Shown: positions 25,816 through 38,024 of the stretch, piece after piece
How the letters are laid out: each line of letters begins with the position of its first letter
Numbering within the stretch: position 1 is the stretch's first letter
Source: Druceiella hillmani
Lineage: Eukaryota; Arthropoda; Insecta; Lepidoptera; Hepialidae
Direction: 5' to 3'
DNA: 64,000 bases
Assembly (NCBI GenBank): GCA_039881145.1
Contig: JAYKKI010000009.1
Coordinates: forward strand, 8,418,501-8,482,500
Notes under the pieces: model-generated
Told to the model about the DNA's origin: nothing
Databases searched by the model: none
What the model saw: the letters and a program-made list of their open reading frames with translations, nothing else
Program-made: the position numbers and the translations under genes

Positions 25816-26550
25816 ATTATATTTCTAATATAACATTTCATTCACCGTATTTTCTTTACCGCAGTGAAGATTCGATAAAATGATTACTTATTTAGCTATT
25901 TAATATATTTTTTATATTAATTACAAAATCAATATCGCATATTTTCCTTAAGTTTTTATTTTCCTACTTTATGGTTAAATAAGAAATATATGAAACATTT
26001 TTTAAAATTTTTATTTCACAAGAAGATAGAGGGCTATGCAAAAGTGAAAAATAAAGCCTAGAGCTTAAGGACTTACAGCATACTTCGTTGGGATCAAGTC
26101 TCACTCCAGACTAGAATCCCGCCAATTTCAACTTCAAATCCTGATCACAAATCTGTACCATGTATTAGACTTTCAGTAACATTAATTAAAGTAAATATTG
26201 ACACAAAAATCATGTAAAACAGGCATCTAATCTTAGAGCTATTGAATTCAGCTGTAAAGTACAAACGACAGGCAAAATTTCTGATATACCCCAATTATTT
26301 AAAATGTGAAAAAACTTCTGGTAATTTATTATGTCCTGGTTCAAGTGATTTATTTAAATGTAGTAAAAATCTTAACATAATACATGGAATGTTGAAAAAA
26401 TTATTTTAAAAACGGTTTGCTACACCTCAAGTTCAGCTTATTAAATATTCTTAATATTTTGGTATATATTCTTTTCAGTTCGCTGTGTATTTTGGACGTA
26501 TGTAAAAATACTCTCCGCGATTTCTTACGTTTTACAACTATTCATCATTG

Positions 26551-26765
26551 TTGAATATATTTGACGTTAATTTTGTAGAAATAAATTTTAGTTTAATTTT
26601 TCGCAAATAAATGAAAATACATTATTTGGTATTATTGTGTATTTTATAAAGATCTTTAGAAATTGCCTACCTGAAGACGTTGTCATACAACGAAACTTAA
26701 GTTGTGGTAAAAAAATTAAATAAAGTAGAAATAATACTACATCACGCAGTTTCATTTAGTTGAGA
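26551..26765 (+). mobile_element. Palindromic MITE-like element, copy 2 (decayed)
   Basis: The head 'ttgaatatatttgacgtta' and the right arm are kept ('cctgaagacgttgtcatac', 'ataatactacatcacgcag', 'tttcatttag'), but most of the left arm is deleted, so the palindrome is lost. It is the most diverged of the five copies and is absent from the B3 counterpart. Confidence 0.75.
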
Positions 26766-26848
26766 AAAATTGAACTATTCTTCATTGATTGTACCATTTA
26801 TGTCTTTACCTTACATGGTTATGTATATTATCTTAAAATATAAAACTA

Positions 26849-26849
26849 C

Positions 26850-26943
<94 letters not shown>

Positions 26944-26945
26944 AT
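26849..26945. repeat. (TA)n microsatellite
   Basis: About 75 bp of pure TA ending in TGTATGTATGTA. Confidence 0.97.
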
Positions 26946-27569
26946 ACTACCTATTAATATACCGAACTATTCCAATAAAGGTAATTAACTTACGTGGCAT
27001 CTATTGCAATCAGTGGAAACCAGTATTAATACATTCAATCATTATACTAATCTTTCTTAATATTTATTTAGTCCATTTATGACGAAAAAAGAACAGAAAA
27101 TATTTAAAACAAGTTTGCAGCGCCATTTGCAAATAATTTTTTCTTTTTCTTTATTGTATTGCCTATCCATTTTAGTGGTGGGATTTTAGACAATAAAATA
27201 TTTAAGAAATTGCTTAATTAAATTTATTAACATTTACGTCAGGCACACATATAGATAAGCAAAATTACATAAAAGATCGATTTATTACTCACAGAGACAA
27301 ACAGATTTAATAAGATTGTAAAAAAATTCCAAAATGTTTCACAAATTCTGAAAGTTTGTACAGTTGTTCACGAAATGAAATTCGAAAATTTATTTCATAC
27401 TGCATAAATTTATTTTAATTTTTAAAAGATTGATGAAATATAACGGAATAACTTTAAACAACACTTCTTAAATAGTTTATTTAGTATAGTGACTATTTAT
27501 ACTCATCATTTCAATAAATGATCGTTTACTCGGACTTTAAAACTAGCCATTCTTAAGTTTAGCAATTAT

Positions 27570-27628
27570 CCTTTTATGCGTTTATTTTGTAAGGTTACAT
27601 AACCTTACAAAATAAACACATAAAAGGT
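27570..27628. repeat. Short-loop hairpin, 28-bp arms
   Basis: 'ccttttatgcgtttattttg' plus 'taaggtta' is followed after about 3 nt by its reverse complement with one mismatch. It lies about 30 bp before palindromic element copy 3. Confidence 0.9.
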
Positions 27629-27660
27629 TTATGCTGTAAGGTTAACAATATTTTAAAATA

Positions 27661-27893
27661 TTGAATATATTTGGCGTTAATTTTGTAGAAATTCATTATT
27701 CATAATTAAATGAAACTACGTGATGTAGTATTATTTCTACTTTCTTTAATTTCTTTACCATGACTTAGGTTTCGTTACAACATCTTCAGGTGGGATATTA
27801 GCAAAGATCTTTGCTAATATCCCACCTGAATATGTTGTAATACAACGAAACCTAGGTCGCGTAGTCCTCACGTAGTTTCATTTAATTGTGAAT
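27661..27893 (+). mobile_element. Palindromic MITE-like element, copy 3
   Basis: The head 'ttgaatatatttggcgtta' is complete. The palindrome centre is exact and loop-free around an AGATCT at 27805-27810, with a perfect core of about 22 bp on each side ('gggatattagcaaag' and complement). The right arm lost about 40 bp between 'acctaggtcgc' and 'cacgtagtttc'. Confidence 0.85.
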
Positions 27894-29099
27894 ATTTTAG
27901 AATATAAAACTGTATAACATATGTTTCATTAGCTTTCATTATTTGCTATTCATACACGGAAAGAATTTCATTTTCTGAATTAATTAAATTAATGATAGTT
28001 TCAACTGAGTCAATAGAAGTTCGCTTTGTAATTCGCTTTATATTTTGGAGTATTACAATTAAAATTATATTACGTTTGTGATAAAAATGCTGTTTTCTTT
28101 ATAGTAGAATATATCGAATTTCTGTTATGTTCAGTTCATGACTTTTTTATGAAGCACTAATTTAAGAAATAAATGATTACCGTCAATTAAAATTCAATTG
28201 TTGGAAAATCGACCAGCATTTTAAACAATTTTCTTGTGACATAAAAGTTTAATAAATTATTTTTAATTTAAGGAATCCAACATCTTAAGGAAAATAGACG
28301 TTATATGATCATTACATACTTTATTCCTGTCTGTAATGAATCGTTATGAAATGTCCCAATAACAAGTATAAATTAAAGAAGAGATAATTTAAAATCGGTT
28401 TTGTTATATGCATATTAGTTGTAGCCGCAACATGGTTGATAAGTGTATTAAGGTAAAATATTGATTTAATTTTTTTAGTTTTACTTTAACATAGGAAGAA
28501 CAAAAAAGTATAACTCGCTAATTAGAATGTTACTATACTGTAATTTTTAAATTGAAAATATTGCTTGCAGTAGTTATAACTTGAAATTTTGAATTAAACT
28601 CTCTATAAAGAAGTCTTTGCAATTATTTACCATTGAAACTGGAAAAAGTAAGAATAAAATATTTAAACTATCACTATATAAGACTGTATAATACTTTTAG
28701 ATATATGCTATCAGAATATATTATGTAATACGTATGCACTCATAAAGAACTATTGCTCCATCACAAAATATGTGGGTACGCACTAAAAGCTCTTTGTGAC
28801 AATATTATATTTATTATATTTCGTACAAAATTTAAGTAGAAGAGAAACTAGATAAAAAGGCTTTGTTTCACGAAATACAAGAAAATAAACAGAATCGAGG
28901 ATTATTTCATAAATTTTTACCATTAACAAACGGATACAGATGGTAAAAAGAGCTGGAGAGGATGTTTGTTTCAGTAAATTTTAAACTCGTCAACGAAAAC
29001 ACGAAAAGTGTGGAATAATTTGTAATAATTAAAATTCTCTTTTAATTGTAGTCTATTTTATAGGAAAACTTCTGTAATGTTTTCCCTTAATTTTGACAG

Positions 29100-29809
29100 T
29101 AAAAAATATTTATTTTAGTTATCTCTATACTCTTCAGCAAAAGCACGAAAAATGTTTTTATGAAAGTTTTTGCAGAAATTTTTGAAACGTTTTAAAAACT
29201 TTTATGTCATGAATATTATCAAATCGATCGCCTCAAAAAATATTACATATACCTCCCAAAAATGCAATTGGAAGTAGAAATAATATAGATGACAAAGCAA
29301 TATCTCGCGTAAACTGAATACTGTCTTTTCTTCTTGGGTACAAATTTTTTGTTAAGAAACGTATTTGCTCATTTCCCATTAAGCATTTGTCGAAATTAAA
29401 CTATTCAAACCTCACTTTACAGTAAACATTTCAATGCATAAACATGAAGATAGATAAGTTTAAAGTTTTATCTACTAACAAAAGAAAACAAAAATTTAAG
29501 AAGAGAAAAATATTGGGGAAAAGAGTCGGACATCGGAAAAGAAAAATTCCTACAGAAAGAATATTTATTTCCTTTTACATTTGAGATTCATTCAGCTAAT
29601 GTAAGTAGACAAAAAAGAGTTTGAGGACAAGAATACATTTAAAAAAAAAACAAATTAATTCATGAGACGACATGTAAGAGGCTAGAATACACTAAAATAA
29701 GTTAACAGATAAAACGACACGATCTACATGTGTAGATGAAATGTCCTAACGTAAATGAAAGCATTCAAAGACCTTTTATAGATTATCCATATTATTATAG
29801 ATTATCCAC
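29100..29809. other. AT-rich DNA, nothing recognised
   Basis: No credible frame, and I could not align it elsewhere in the window. A short direct repeat ('ttatagattatcca') at 29776-29808 leads into duplication G1. Confidence 0.45.
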
Positions 29810-30310
29810 ATTAGTCACATGTTTTATATTCTATTAAAAACTAAATATTCAACTGTATTAAAACAGTTTATAATTTCTGGGAATCTTACGATGGAATAAA
29901 ATTTTCACCATAAATATAATAATTATATATTTGTTTCGTGTTTATATATAATATACACATGAAAAATTATAACCTCCTTTGGTATTGTGCTTGAATAAGT
30001 ATTTCAAAACAATTTAAAATAAACTTCGCATTTTCATTAAATTTTGAATGAAATCTTGACATGAATAGTTTAGATATGTCACAAAATCTTTCTGCGAATC
30101 TATTACTTCCATTTCCATGTTTACATTTAATGGAAATACGAAAGGAATAAAGGTTTTGTGGGTAGAAAATCGAACAATCAAAGAGATAATAGTGACAAAA
30201 AAAACATGTTTGAGATAATATTGAAGTTGCTTGATTTAAAGTAACTGGGAGACGCTTTAATAGTAATTGTTTTAAAGTTTTTTATGGAATAAATGATAAA
30301 AGCTCTTATG
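29810..30310. repeat. Local duplication G, copy 1
   Basis: About 92 percent identical over 500 bp to 34557-35056, same orientation. It ends abruptly at 'aaaagctcttatg' in both copies. On the minus strand it encodes the same protein-like text as copy 2 but has a 2-nt insertion near 30205 that breaks the frame. Confidence 0.9.
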
Positions 30311-30359
30311 GGGTCTTTGAATATCTAAAAGACCCCTTATAGATTATAAATCTATAAGG
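30310..30359. repeat. Two adjacent hairpins at the edge of duplication G1
   Basis: 'ggggtcttt' pairs with 'aaagacccc' (30310-30336). Immediately after, 'ccttatagatt' pairs with 'aatctataagg' (30335-30359). They begin exactly where the match to copy 2 stops, so they probably arose during the rearrangement. Confidence 0.8.
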
Positions 30360-30799
30360 TCGATATTAAGAAACTCACAATTTTAGGTCGACTCCAAGAA
30401 ACAATAAAGGTATTAGGTTAGTAAGCAGTATTTCTCAAATCCCAATAGTGCATATAAATCAATCTATATTGAAATTTATCTACACACGAAAACACGTTGA
30501 AAATATTTTTCCAAATATGATATTAACATAGAATTTACGTATTTAGTGCAATTGTGCAATAATTAAAACTGGTTCTTATTTAATATATAAAAAAATTTAA
30601 TGAAATAAAAATATTTTCCGATAAAGAGAAAATGGAGATAACAAATAAGATTATGCGATCAAGCGGGTGAAACATAGTAAAAACGTAATACTTTATAATT
30701 GAACAATCAACAATAAACAAGTTACAAAAAAGATTGCAAGATACGGCAGTAAAAAGATTGTTTAGAGTTACTTTAATGTAGATGGGGGTCAAAGAAAAA

Positions 30800-31290
30800 A
30801 GTCTTTTGTTGACACGTCGCTGTTGGGTCTCGTATGGAGATTTTTTTCCATTTCTTTACAATTTCTATGTTACGAAAAGAAAGTAATACAGAAAACAATT
30901 TCAAGTATGTATATGTTTCATCAAATAAGACATACTAATAGGTGGAATGCAAGATACCTCTGACAGATACTGTGTGCCGAAGGCTGTTTATTTAATATAT
31001 GTCGTACAACAGGACACGTATTATTTGAAGACGGAACCCTTCCAAGGATACGGTTTGATATTGTAATACATTACAATGGGATTGTCTCTATCTATTTCAC
31101 TATTGGAAATGGACAGAAGATACACATTTAATACTGGAGTGTATTTGATTAATTGTACATTATACAAAGCAACGAGTTAATGGCAAGGCTCACATATATG
31201 TATAACGCGTCGTTATATTCATAAATACATATATATAGACATCATCACATCACTTTCCGCCAACTTCACTGGTAGCCAATAATTAACCAA
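30800..31290 (-). other. Slightly G+C-richer block, solo LTR possible
   Basis: On the minus strand it contains 'ttgtacgacatatattaaat' and an AATAAA followed by 'cagccttcggcacacag', which resembles the R-U5 part of an LTR, and it ends near 'caacagcgacgtgtcaaca'. I could not find matching flanking duplications or a primer-binding site. This is suggestive only. Confidence 0.25.
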
Positions 31291-31885
31291 TTCATTCATT
31301 ACATTCCTATTAATATTTTTAGAAATGCCAAAAAATAGTGAATTTTCAATTTTCTTTTCAGTTTTTTAAATTTGTTTACTTTTATCTGTTGAGTAAATTA
31401 ATTTATTTCGTATATTCAGTTAAGGTTTTCCTGATAGTTTTATTGAAGTTTTATAAAATAATATTTAATTAAGAATAGTTAAGTATTCAATTAAATATAT
31501 AAAAATTAATAATAAATTAATTTTAGAATGCTCCCTACCGAAAATGTAAGATACTTGTGGAATCATTTTGCTACTAGTTTGTCCATCTGTCTGTCTCGCA
31601 AGTTCTTTTTTCTCAAAAATAATTTGAGTTGAAAATCTTATATTTTGTATAATTATATATCGTAATAGAACATAGGCATAAATTACTAATATTTGTATTA
31701 GGCACTTTCCAGAAATAGTTTTATTTATCTAAAAAACAACTTTGTTAGTTGTATAGAATAAAATTAATTAATGATATTAAGTACGTTTCAGAATAGTTCA
31801 GCTTGCACCAGATTTTTACTGTAAAGGATCTTTTCCTATGAAAAAAGTAATAAAATAAAGGCTATTTTTGCCTATGATATGACAT
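31291..31885. other. AT-rich DNA with a decayed repeat fragment
   Basis: The stretch 31528-31620 has 'tttgtccatctgtctgtctcg', similar to the heads of dispersed repeats. Nothing else recognised. Confidence 0.35.
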
Positions 31886-31893
31886 AGATATAG

Positions 31894-31924
<31 letters not shown>

Positions 31925-31964
31925 TATATTATATATATATATACATACATATATTATATATATC

Positions 31965-32026
<62 letters not shown>
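31886..32026. repeat. (TA)n microsatellite, long compound
   Basis: TA with ATAGATA, TACATACA and ATTATATAT interruptions, then about 55 bp of pure TA. Confidence 0.95.
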
Positions 32027-32027
<1 letters not shown>

Positions 32028-32419
32028 CCTAATTATGTTAATTTGACGTTTATTTTCACCACCAGCGAAACAAAAATCAATTTTAATTTTTTTTAGACAA
32101 ACGTGGATCCTATATATTTATGATTATTTAATCATATTTTTCTGCCTCCAGCTATACATACTGATTACGTTATGAATAAAACTTTCTTTTCTTTTCTATT
32201 CGAAAATCGATTATATCATTCCTCTATTTATTTTAGAATCATTAAAATCCAGCCAAGTGCGAGGCGAACTTTCAATATTATTTAAAGCAACATACATATT
32301 AGTACAATAAATGTATTTTTAAAATAATATGATTTGTGTAAACAATTAATTTATTTTCATGATAGTAGTAGACACATATTCTTGAAGAGTTTAGGCATAT
32401 TAACTCACTCGCGTGCCAA

Positions 32420-32900
32420 AGTCGTTCTGGTGATTGAAGATATTCCATCCGATACCTTCCGCTTTCAACCTGACCAGACCATAAAACTGCTATAAATTTT
32501 ATTGTCTCCTCCTTTTTTTCTCTTATCTCTATGTAGACCTTATTTCTTACTGGAGTTTACGAATTTACACCGCATTCTTTAGTAAGATCTCTCAAGTTAA
32601 CAGAGTTTACCACGGGAAGGTAAACGTGAAGTTGGGATGCAGAGGCTAGAAAACCTCACATGATGATGCTCCTTTTAGCTTCTACCCTCTTAATGTGCGT
32701 GATATGGGCATTAAGACCTTATAGGATGGCTAAGTCGCCATCCTACAAGAATTTGGAACATAGCCGATTTGTGGTGTAAAGTGCTAGTGGGTAATGTGCT
32801 AGTGGACTGAGATCCGTGGGGTGAATAATGCCCACAACGAAGGTGCGCTGGTACGACATCAGAAGAATTAATGGAATAAAACAGTTAGAAAAAAGCACAA
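32420..32900. other. G+C-richer island with several hairpins
   Basis: Distinct in composition from its surroundings. Stem-loops visible are 'gtttacc'/'ggtaaac' (32605-32625), 'gagg'/'cctc' in the 32640s-32660s, and 'aggatggc'/'gccatcct' (32723-32744), with a tandem 'gtgctagtgg(g/a)' motif near 32782-32806. No long frame on either strand. It could be a retroposon, the end of a LINE or R-element, or a structured RNA gene. I do not recognise it and found no second copy in this window. Confidence 0.4.
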
Positions 32901-33845
32901 AACCGAGGGAACTGTTAAAGAATAAAATAGGCCTATATTTCTATTTTAGAACAGGTCAAAAGAAGAGAAAAGATATTTAAAGTGATGTGATACAGAATTG
33001 TGACAACTAAAAGGCTTTGTCTCGCCCATGATATACTCGTACAAACTACATAGAATTTCAGGTTCATAGGTACCACAATTATTTCGGTAAACTCGGTCAC
33101 ATACATATTTAAATATGACAATTTCGAAAGTTTTCTACATCATTATTTTAATGACCTTTCTTTTGAATACACTGGTATATAAAAGAGTTCTTTTTAATGA
33201 TATTTTAAACGTCTGAGTAAAAAACATGTTTAAGCCACTTCGCATGATTTCGCAAATTTTATAAGCAATTTTTGATTTCAGGCCAAGGAAATACAAATAA
33301 TGTATGAATTTCAAATCCGTAGCTAATTTTGTTTAAAGGCTAGAAACCCTGATATTCGAATGGACGTAAGCACTGAAAGTGATTAAACGAAACTACGGTT
33401 CCATTCGGACTCCTCGGGTGGGAAATGCTAAACATTAATAAACCGTTTGTTCTAAGAATATTTAGGTTCGTTATTAATCGTCATGGTATCAGGCAATTTG
33501 TCTAGTTAAATGTGATGTAGTTTAAGACATCGAGTAGTGTGTTTTTATCTGTTTGAATAAACAGTAATAATCAAATTTGGTTTCATAGCTCTATCATATT
33601 TATAACCTATAGTGTAATTTGATCATACTCCGCGTATTTATATATACATAATATTTGTATTTGTGATCAATGGATCAGAGATGAGAAGTCAAATTAGACA
33701 ATTAATTAATTTTTTTTTTATATTTTCAATATCCATTCTTCATCCTTCTTAAAAATTTTTGCGTGAGAGTTTTAATTTAATTTAATTGCAACTTTCAAAA
33801 CTATGTTACAGCAAATTAATTGTCAAGTGATCGATTAAAATTTTT
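32901..33845. other. AT-rich DNA, nothing firm
   Basis: 33350-33560 is a little richer in G+C ('gaactacggttccattcgg'-like text) and may be an old insertion. No frame or terminal repeat that I can support. Confidence 0.35.
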
Positions 33846-33953
33846 GAAAGTAATATATAAATTATTAGTAAAGTTAACATTAGTTGTCGATGTCGATAAT
33901 AAAAGAAAGTAATATATAAATCAGCAATATTAACTTTAATTGTCGATATCTAA
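33846..33953. repeat. 59-bp tandem duplication
   Basis: Two head-to-tail copies starting 'gaaagtaatatataaat' (33846 and 33905) and sharing 'ttgtcgat(g/a)tc'. Confidence 0.85.
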
Positions 33954-34327
33954 CAAACGACTTTCCATCCATCTCTATAATTATTTAATCAACTGTATAC
34001 AGTTATTTTAAATTTAAATATCTCATCTGAATATTTTTCTATTCAATGATATCCACCTCATTAACTTAATGACGATCTACCTCACACGATAATTGTTTTT
34101 CGGAATAAGCTTTCCACCGTCAAATTTTGGAAAATATGTTGAGAATTTTCAGCAAAATTAAATTTCAATTAAAAGGGAAACTTATTATTAAAATACAAAC
34201 GATACATTTTTTTTCCTCCCTCCTTTCAAAATTAGATTATATTTTTTTTAAATATATGTCTATTAGGATTTTAGCGCTATTTTTTTCAAAAAAGCATATA
34301 TTAGCAAGAATGTTCGAAACAGAAAAA

Positions 34328-34567
34328 ATATATGTCGGAGAACTATGTCAATTCCTAGAAATTGAAATAAAAAATAAAAAAAATCCTGATAAATGTTAAC
34401 AAAATTTCAACATCAAATATTTAGATTAGTCCCTTGTTTTATATTTAAAATATAAAATATATATATCGGAGAACTATGTCAATTCCTGGCAAATGAAATA
34501 AAAATTTAAAAAAATCCTGATGAAATATTAACAAAATTTCAACATCAAATATTTAGATTAGTCACAT
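34328..34567. repeat. About 130-bp tandem duplication leading into duplication G2
   Basis: Both copies carry 'tcggagaactatgtcaattc', 'aaaatcctgat' and 'caaaatttcaacatcaaat'. The second continues directly into G2 through 'tagattagtcacatg'; the first ends in a diverged 'tagattagtcccttg'. Confidence 0.9.
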
Positions 34568-35056
34568 GTTTTATTTTCTATTAAAAACAAAATATTCAAC
34601 CGTATTAAAACAGTTTATAATTTCTGGGAATCTTGCAATGGAATAAAATTTTGCAACATAAATATAATAATTATATATTCGTTTCGTGTTTATATATAAT
34701 ATACATATGAAAAATGATAACCGCCTCTGGTATTTTGGTTGAATAAGTGTTTTAAAACAACTTAAAATAAACTTCGTATCTTTATTAAATTTTGAATGAA
34801 ATCGTGACATGAATAGTTTAGATATGTCACAAAATCTTCCAGCGAATCCATTACTTCCATTTCCAAGTTTACATTTAATGGATATACGAAAGGAATAAAT
34901 GTGTTGTGGGTAGAAAATCGAACAATCACGAAGATAATAGTGGCAAAAAACATGTTTGAGATAATATTGAGGTTGCTTGATTTAAAGTAACTGGGAGACG
35001 CTTTAATAGTAATTGTTTTAAAGTTTTTTATGGAATAAATTATAAAAGCTCTTATG
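34557..35056. repeat. Local duplication G, copy 2
   Basis: Partner of 29810-30310. Differences inside the shared minus-strand reading frame are mostly amino-acid changing, which argues against recent protein constraint. Confidence 0.9.
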
Positions 35057-35175
35057 AAAATCTTATCTACATATATTAGGGTGTATATCCGCTTCCTACG
35101 CTGAAAGTTAATTAATATAATTTCAGAGAAAATCGAAGCCCGTTCTAACAAACAAGCACAATAGAACCTGCACAA
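34762..35175 (-). pseudogene. 137-codon open frame, membrane-protein-like, unrecognised
   Basis: This is the longest frame in the window apart from the mariner fragment. From about residue 65 it has a hydrophobic stretch (NIISNMFFATIIFVIVRF), followed by a polar, acidic part (NLEMEVMDSLEDFVTYLNY) and an LF end. The part from about residue 40 onward lies inside duplication G, whose other copy is frameshifted. A plausible splice acceptor, 'ttaattaactttcag', lies on the minus strand near 35103-35117, so the true unit could be an exon of a decayed gene. Substitutions between the two copies (for example Y/F, M/I, L/Q, E/K, H/Q) are mostly non-silent. No family recognised. It may equally be a chance frame. 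Confidence 0.25.
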
Positions 35176-35421
35176 ATACTAAAAGCTATTCGTGTAAATA
35201 ATATATACAATCGAAATTAGTTGATAAGTAATATTTGCAACGATTGTTAACATTCGGTTCGTTTCTTGGATTCATATTATACTAACAAGAGGAAAGCTTC
35301 TAACTATCCGCACTATGCGGTGATATTGTAGTTTCCTTGTTACCATTATTTCTGTTGTTGACGTCGTTACAACCTGCCCTAATAATTTAAAAGAAAAGTT
35401 GAAAATGTGAAACTATGTATA

Positions 35422-35465
<44 letters not shown>

Positions 35466-35907
35466 TTTATATATATTTGTTAGATTTTAAAAGTATAATA
35501 GTCCATAGCGATATCTGAAATAGAGTTATATATTTTTAAGTAATTGAATTTTCTTCTAGCTGTGTTCGTAACGCGTGGCGCATTTGAATTTCCTTCTAAC
35601 CTAATTTTAAAATTGTGATATTATTAATTACGTTGTTATTTTTACAATTATAATCTACTTTTTAACACGCTGTTTTTTAATTTAATAGCAGAAAGAAAAA
35701 CACAAATTAAAGTAATTTATTCAGTGTAAAGTCTACAAATTAACTAGTAAGTAAAATATACAAGTGCATCGACAAAATTTATTCATTTGAAATGATTTCA
35801 AAGACCTGTCTTCTTATATTTTTACTGCCTATTTCTTATTTATTATTTTAATAAGTCTGCCAGATACATTTTCAAATGACATTAAAATATTAGCGTTATA
35901 GTATTTT
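35176..35907. other. AT-rich spacer with (TA)n tract
   Basis: A TA tract with ATTTATAT interruptions lies at 35417-35478. Otherwise nothing recognised. Confidence 0.5.
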
Positions 35908-36121
35908 AGTATAGTTTCTAACTGAATACCAGCACTAGAGATTAACATTATATGTATCTCACAATAACGAATTTTTAATCGTGACTGCATATGAAGTAGT
36001 TCTATTCACTCTGCAAGTCGTATGTATTTGGATATAATTAATTATCAACTTATAATATTAATGAATTATTTCTTGACGTTGCTTACATTTCGTGGAATAT
36101 TTAAATTACGAAGGAATTTCG

Positions 36122-36188
<67 letters not shown>

Positions 36189-36425
36189 TGTGGTTTGCGA
36201 TTGAATACTAGCACTAAATATTAACTTATATGATACGTAACTCACACTATCAAAGTTTTAATTGCGACTGCGTATGAAGTAGTTCGATTCATTGTGCGAG
36301 TCATATGTATTTGGATATAAATAATTATTGACACGTAATATTAATGAATAATTTTTTGGCGTTGTTATAGCATTGTTGTGGCATTTCATAGAATATTAAA
36401 ATTTCTCAAGAAAATTTGATTCATT
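35908..36425 (+). repeat. Block P: tandem pair split by a (TA)n tract
   Basis: 35908-36123 and 36186-36425 are about 80 percent alike ('gtatgaagtagttcgattca', 'tatgtatttggatataa' type). A third copy lies inverted at about 60640-60870. The TA tract between the two direct copies also has a counterpart at the outer edge of the inverted copy. Confidence 0.8.
36125..36186. repeat. (TA)n microsatellite
   Basis: Pure TA, at the junction of the P tandem copies. Confidence 0.97.
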
Positions 36426-37082
36426 TTTCATATGTATGAAAATTATACATACAATAAAGAAAAATTACAATCTCGTTTACTCTGGAAATGTTCTTCTGCT
36501 CTTTAACTCTGCATTTCCTTTTGCTCTTACCTCGATGTGAAATATTTACGTAGTGAACTGAAATTCAATTATACTAAAACTAAGGAAAACTTAGACCTAC
36601 ACTTAGACTAATTTCAAGCATACTAAAACTAAGGAGAACTTAGACCTAATGTATCTTCAGCAAAACTGAAATGCTTATTTAATACTACATCTTTATGCAA
36701 CTCTTGGTATAAAGGTGACAAATATGCGAAAATTATTCACCGAGACTAACTTTTTAAACAGGAATTGGTATTTTCTACAGTAATCCTTTTGATGATATTT
36801 CATTCCTTTTTGTCAAGTTTCATTAAGGTCTTACGACTGGAACATATCAAATAATGCTAATTTATTTGCTAAGTTTTTACTTTTCTTTTTCCATATTATT
36901 TTCATTCTCTAGGGTATTTGAGAAAATTGCATTTTAGAAACAATTGGTCATATTATGTATTCACAGTCTTTACTTCTTCGAGGCGACGCTTTATAAATTC
37001 TGTGGAAGACGAATTTCTGTAATTTATTTATAACCTTAATATATTCAGCAACAGCCGGTTTTAGAGCCTTAATGTAATTTTT

Positions 37083-37372
37083 ATCTATATATTATAGTAA
37101 TTTATTAGGATAAGTGTGTTGCAAGTTACTGAAAATTTTATGATTATTTTTGATATATTTTTGATTTGAGACACGAAAAAAACTTTTGATTCTTTGTTCG
37201 AAATACGGTCTTTAAGAAAGCAATTGGTTCATTTTTTAAACTATAAAAAGTTTCATGTACGTTAAAACATTTCTACCTGCTATAGAGCGGTTTATCGAGG
37301 AATACGAACAAATTTTTAGAGCCGAGTATATAGTATTGAGTATGTAGTAATATATATATATATATATATAAT
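37083..37372 (+). mobile_element. Small non-autonomous element E, copy a
   Basis: Sits as an insertion within S2: the S1 counterpart reads directly from 'ctttaatgtaatt' to 'gaactccgtcaagc' near 9770. It contains 'gagacacgaaaaaaac', 'tttaagaaagcaatt' and 'tcgaggaatacgaac' and ends with a short TA run. A second copy lies inverted at 37745-37930. Confidence 0.6.
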
Positions 37373-37744
37373 GGACTTCATCAAGCATCTCTCCCTGGTC
37401 AATGCAGCATTAGTTTAACCACTCGAAAAAATAATTCAACAAAACAGAACAAGATTCTCACGTATTTTAAGGAATCCGTTTCTCGAATCTAAATATCTCG
37501 AGCTCTATAACTATAACAAACTTCGATATTAGGACAATTTTAAACCCGAAGTTCTTCCTAATAATTAAGCAATTGCTTTATAATATTCGATCTGTTTCTA
37601 GCACTGTACTTTCGTGCAAAGAATAAAAATTACTGACTTTAAGAGAGTAACAAGGAAATATGGATACACATACCCTCCAAAATTGTATATATGAGGTATC
37701 GCCTTAATTAAAATTATTCTACAGACACGCAACTGACATTACCT

Positions 37745-37930
37745 AACTTTAAAAATTTGTTCGTATTCCTCGATAAGCCGCTCCATAGCAGATAGGTATT
37801 TTTGTCGTATTTTAATGTTTTTATTGTATTAAAAATGAATCGATTGCTTTCTTAAAGATCAAATTCCGATCAACGAATCAAAAGTTTTTTCGTGTCTCCG
37901 AATAAAATTACTATATTCATTATGAAACTT
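37745..37930 (-). mobile_element. Small non-autonomous element E, copy b (inverted)
   Basis: Reverse complement of copy a over about 155 bp at roughly 80-85 percent identity, with an internal deletion of about 70 bp. Together the two copies form a long inverted repeat with a spacer of about 400 bp. Confidence 0.6.
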
Positions 37931-37956
37931 TGCGAGTAGACAAAAAGTACAATAAG

Positions 37957-38024
37957 ATAGATACACACATACACGCACTCGCGCGCGCACACAAACACAC
38001 ATAAACATGAACACACAGGTATAC
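37957..38024. repeat. (CA)/(CG) microsatellite
   Basis: ACACACATACACGCACTCG followed by CGCGCGCACACAAACACAC, imperfect. Confidence 0.9.

Larger units (their letters stand above)
24960..29100 (+). repeat. Segmental duplication block B, copy 1 (B2)
   Basis: Collinear with 47.3-52.4 kb. Anchors are 25170-25300 with 47360-47465, 25410-25500 with 47575-47660, 25680-25985 with 48610-48930, 26100-26200 with 49050-49130, 28040-28150 with 50855-50945, 28200-28260 with 51355-51425, 28290-28470 with 51570-51750, 28745-28790 with 52075-52120, and 28850-29035 with 52180-52370. Two palindromic elements (26.55 and 27.66 kb) and a perfect hairpin occur only in this copy. Non-coding. Confidence 0.8.
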
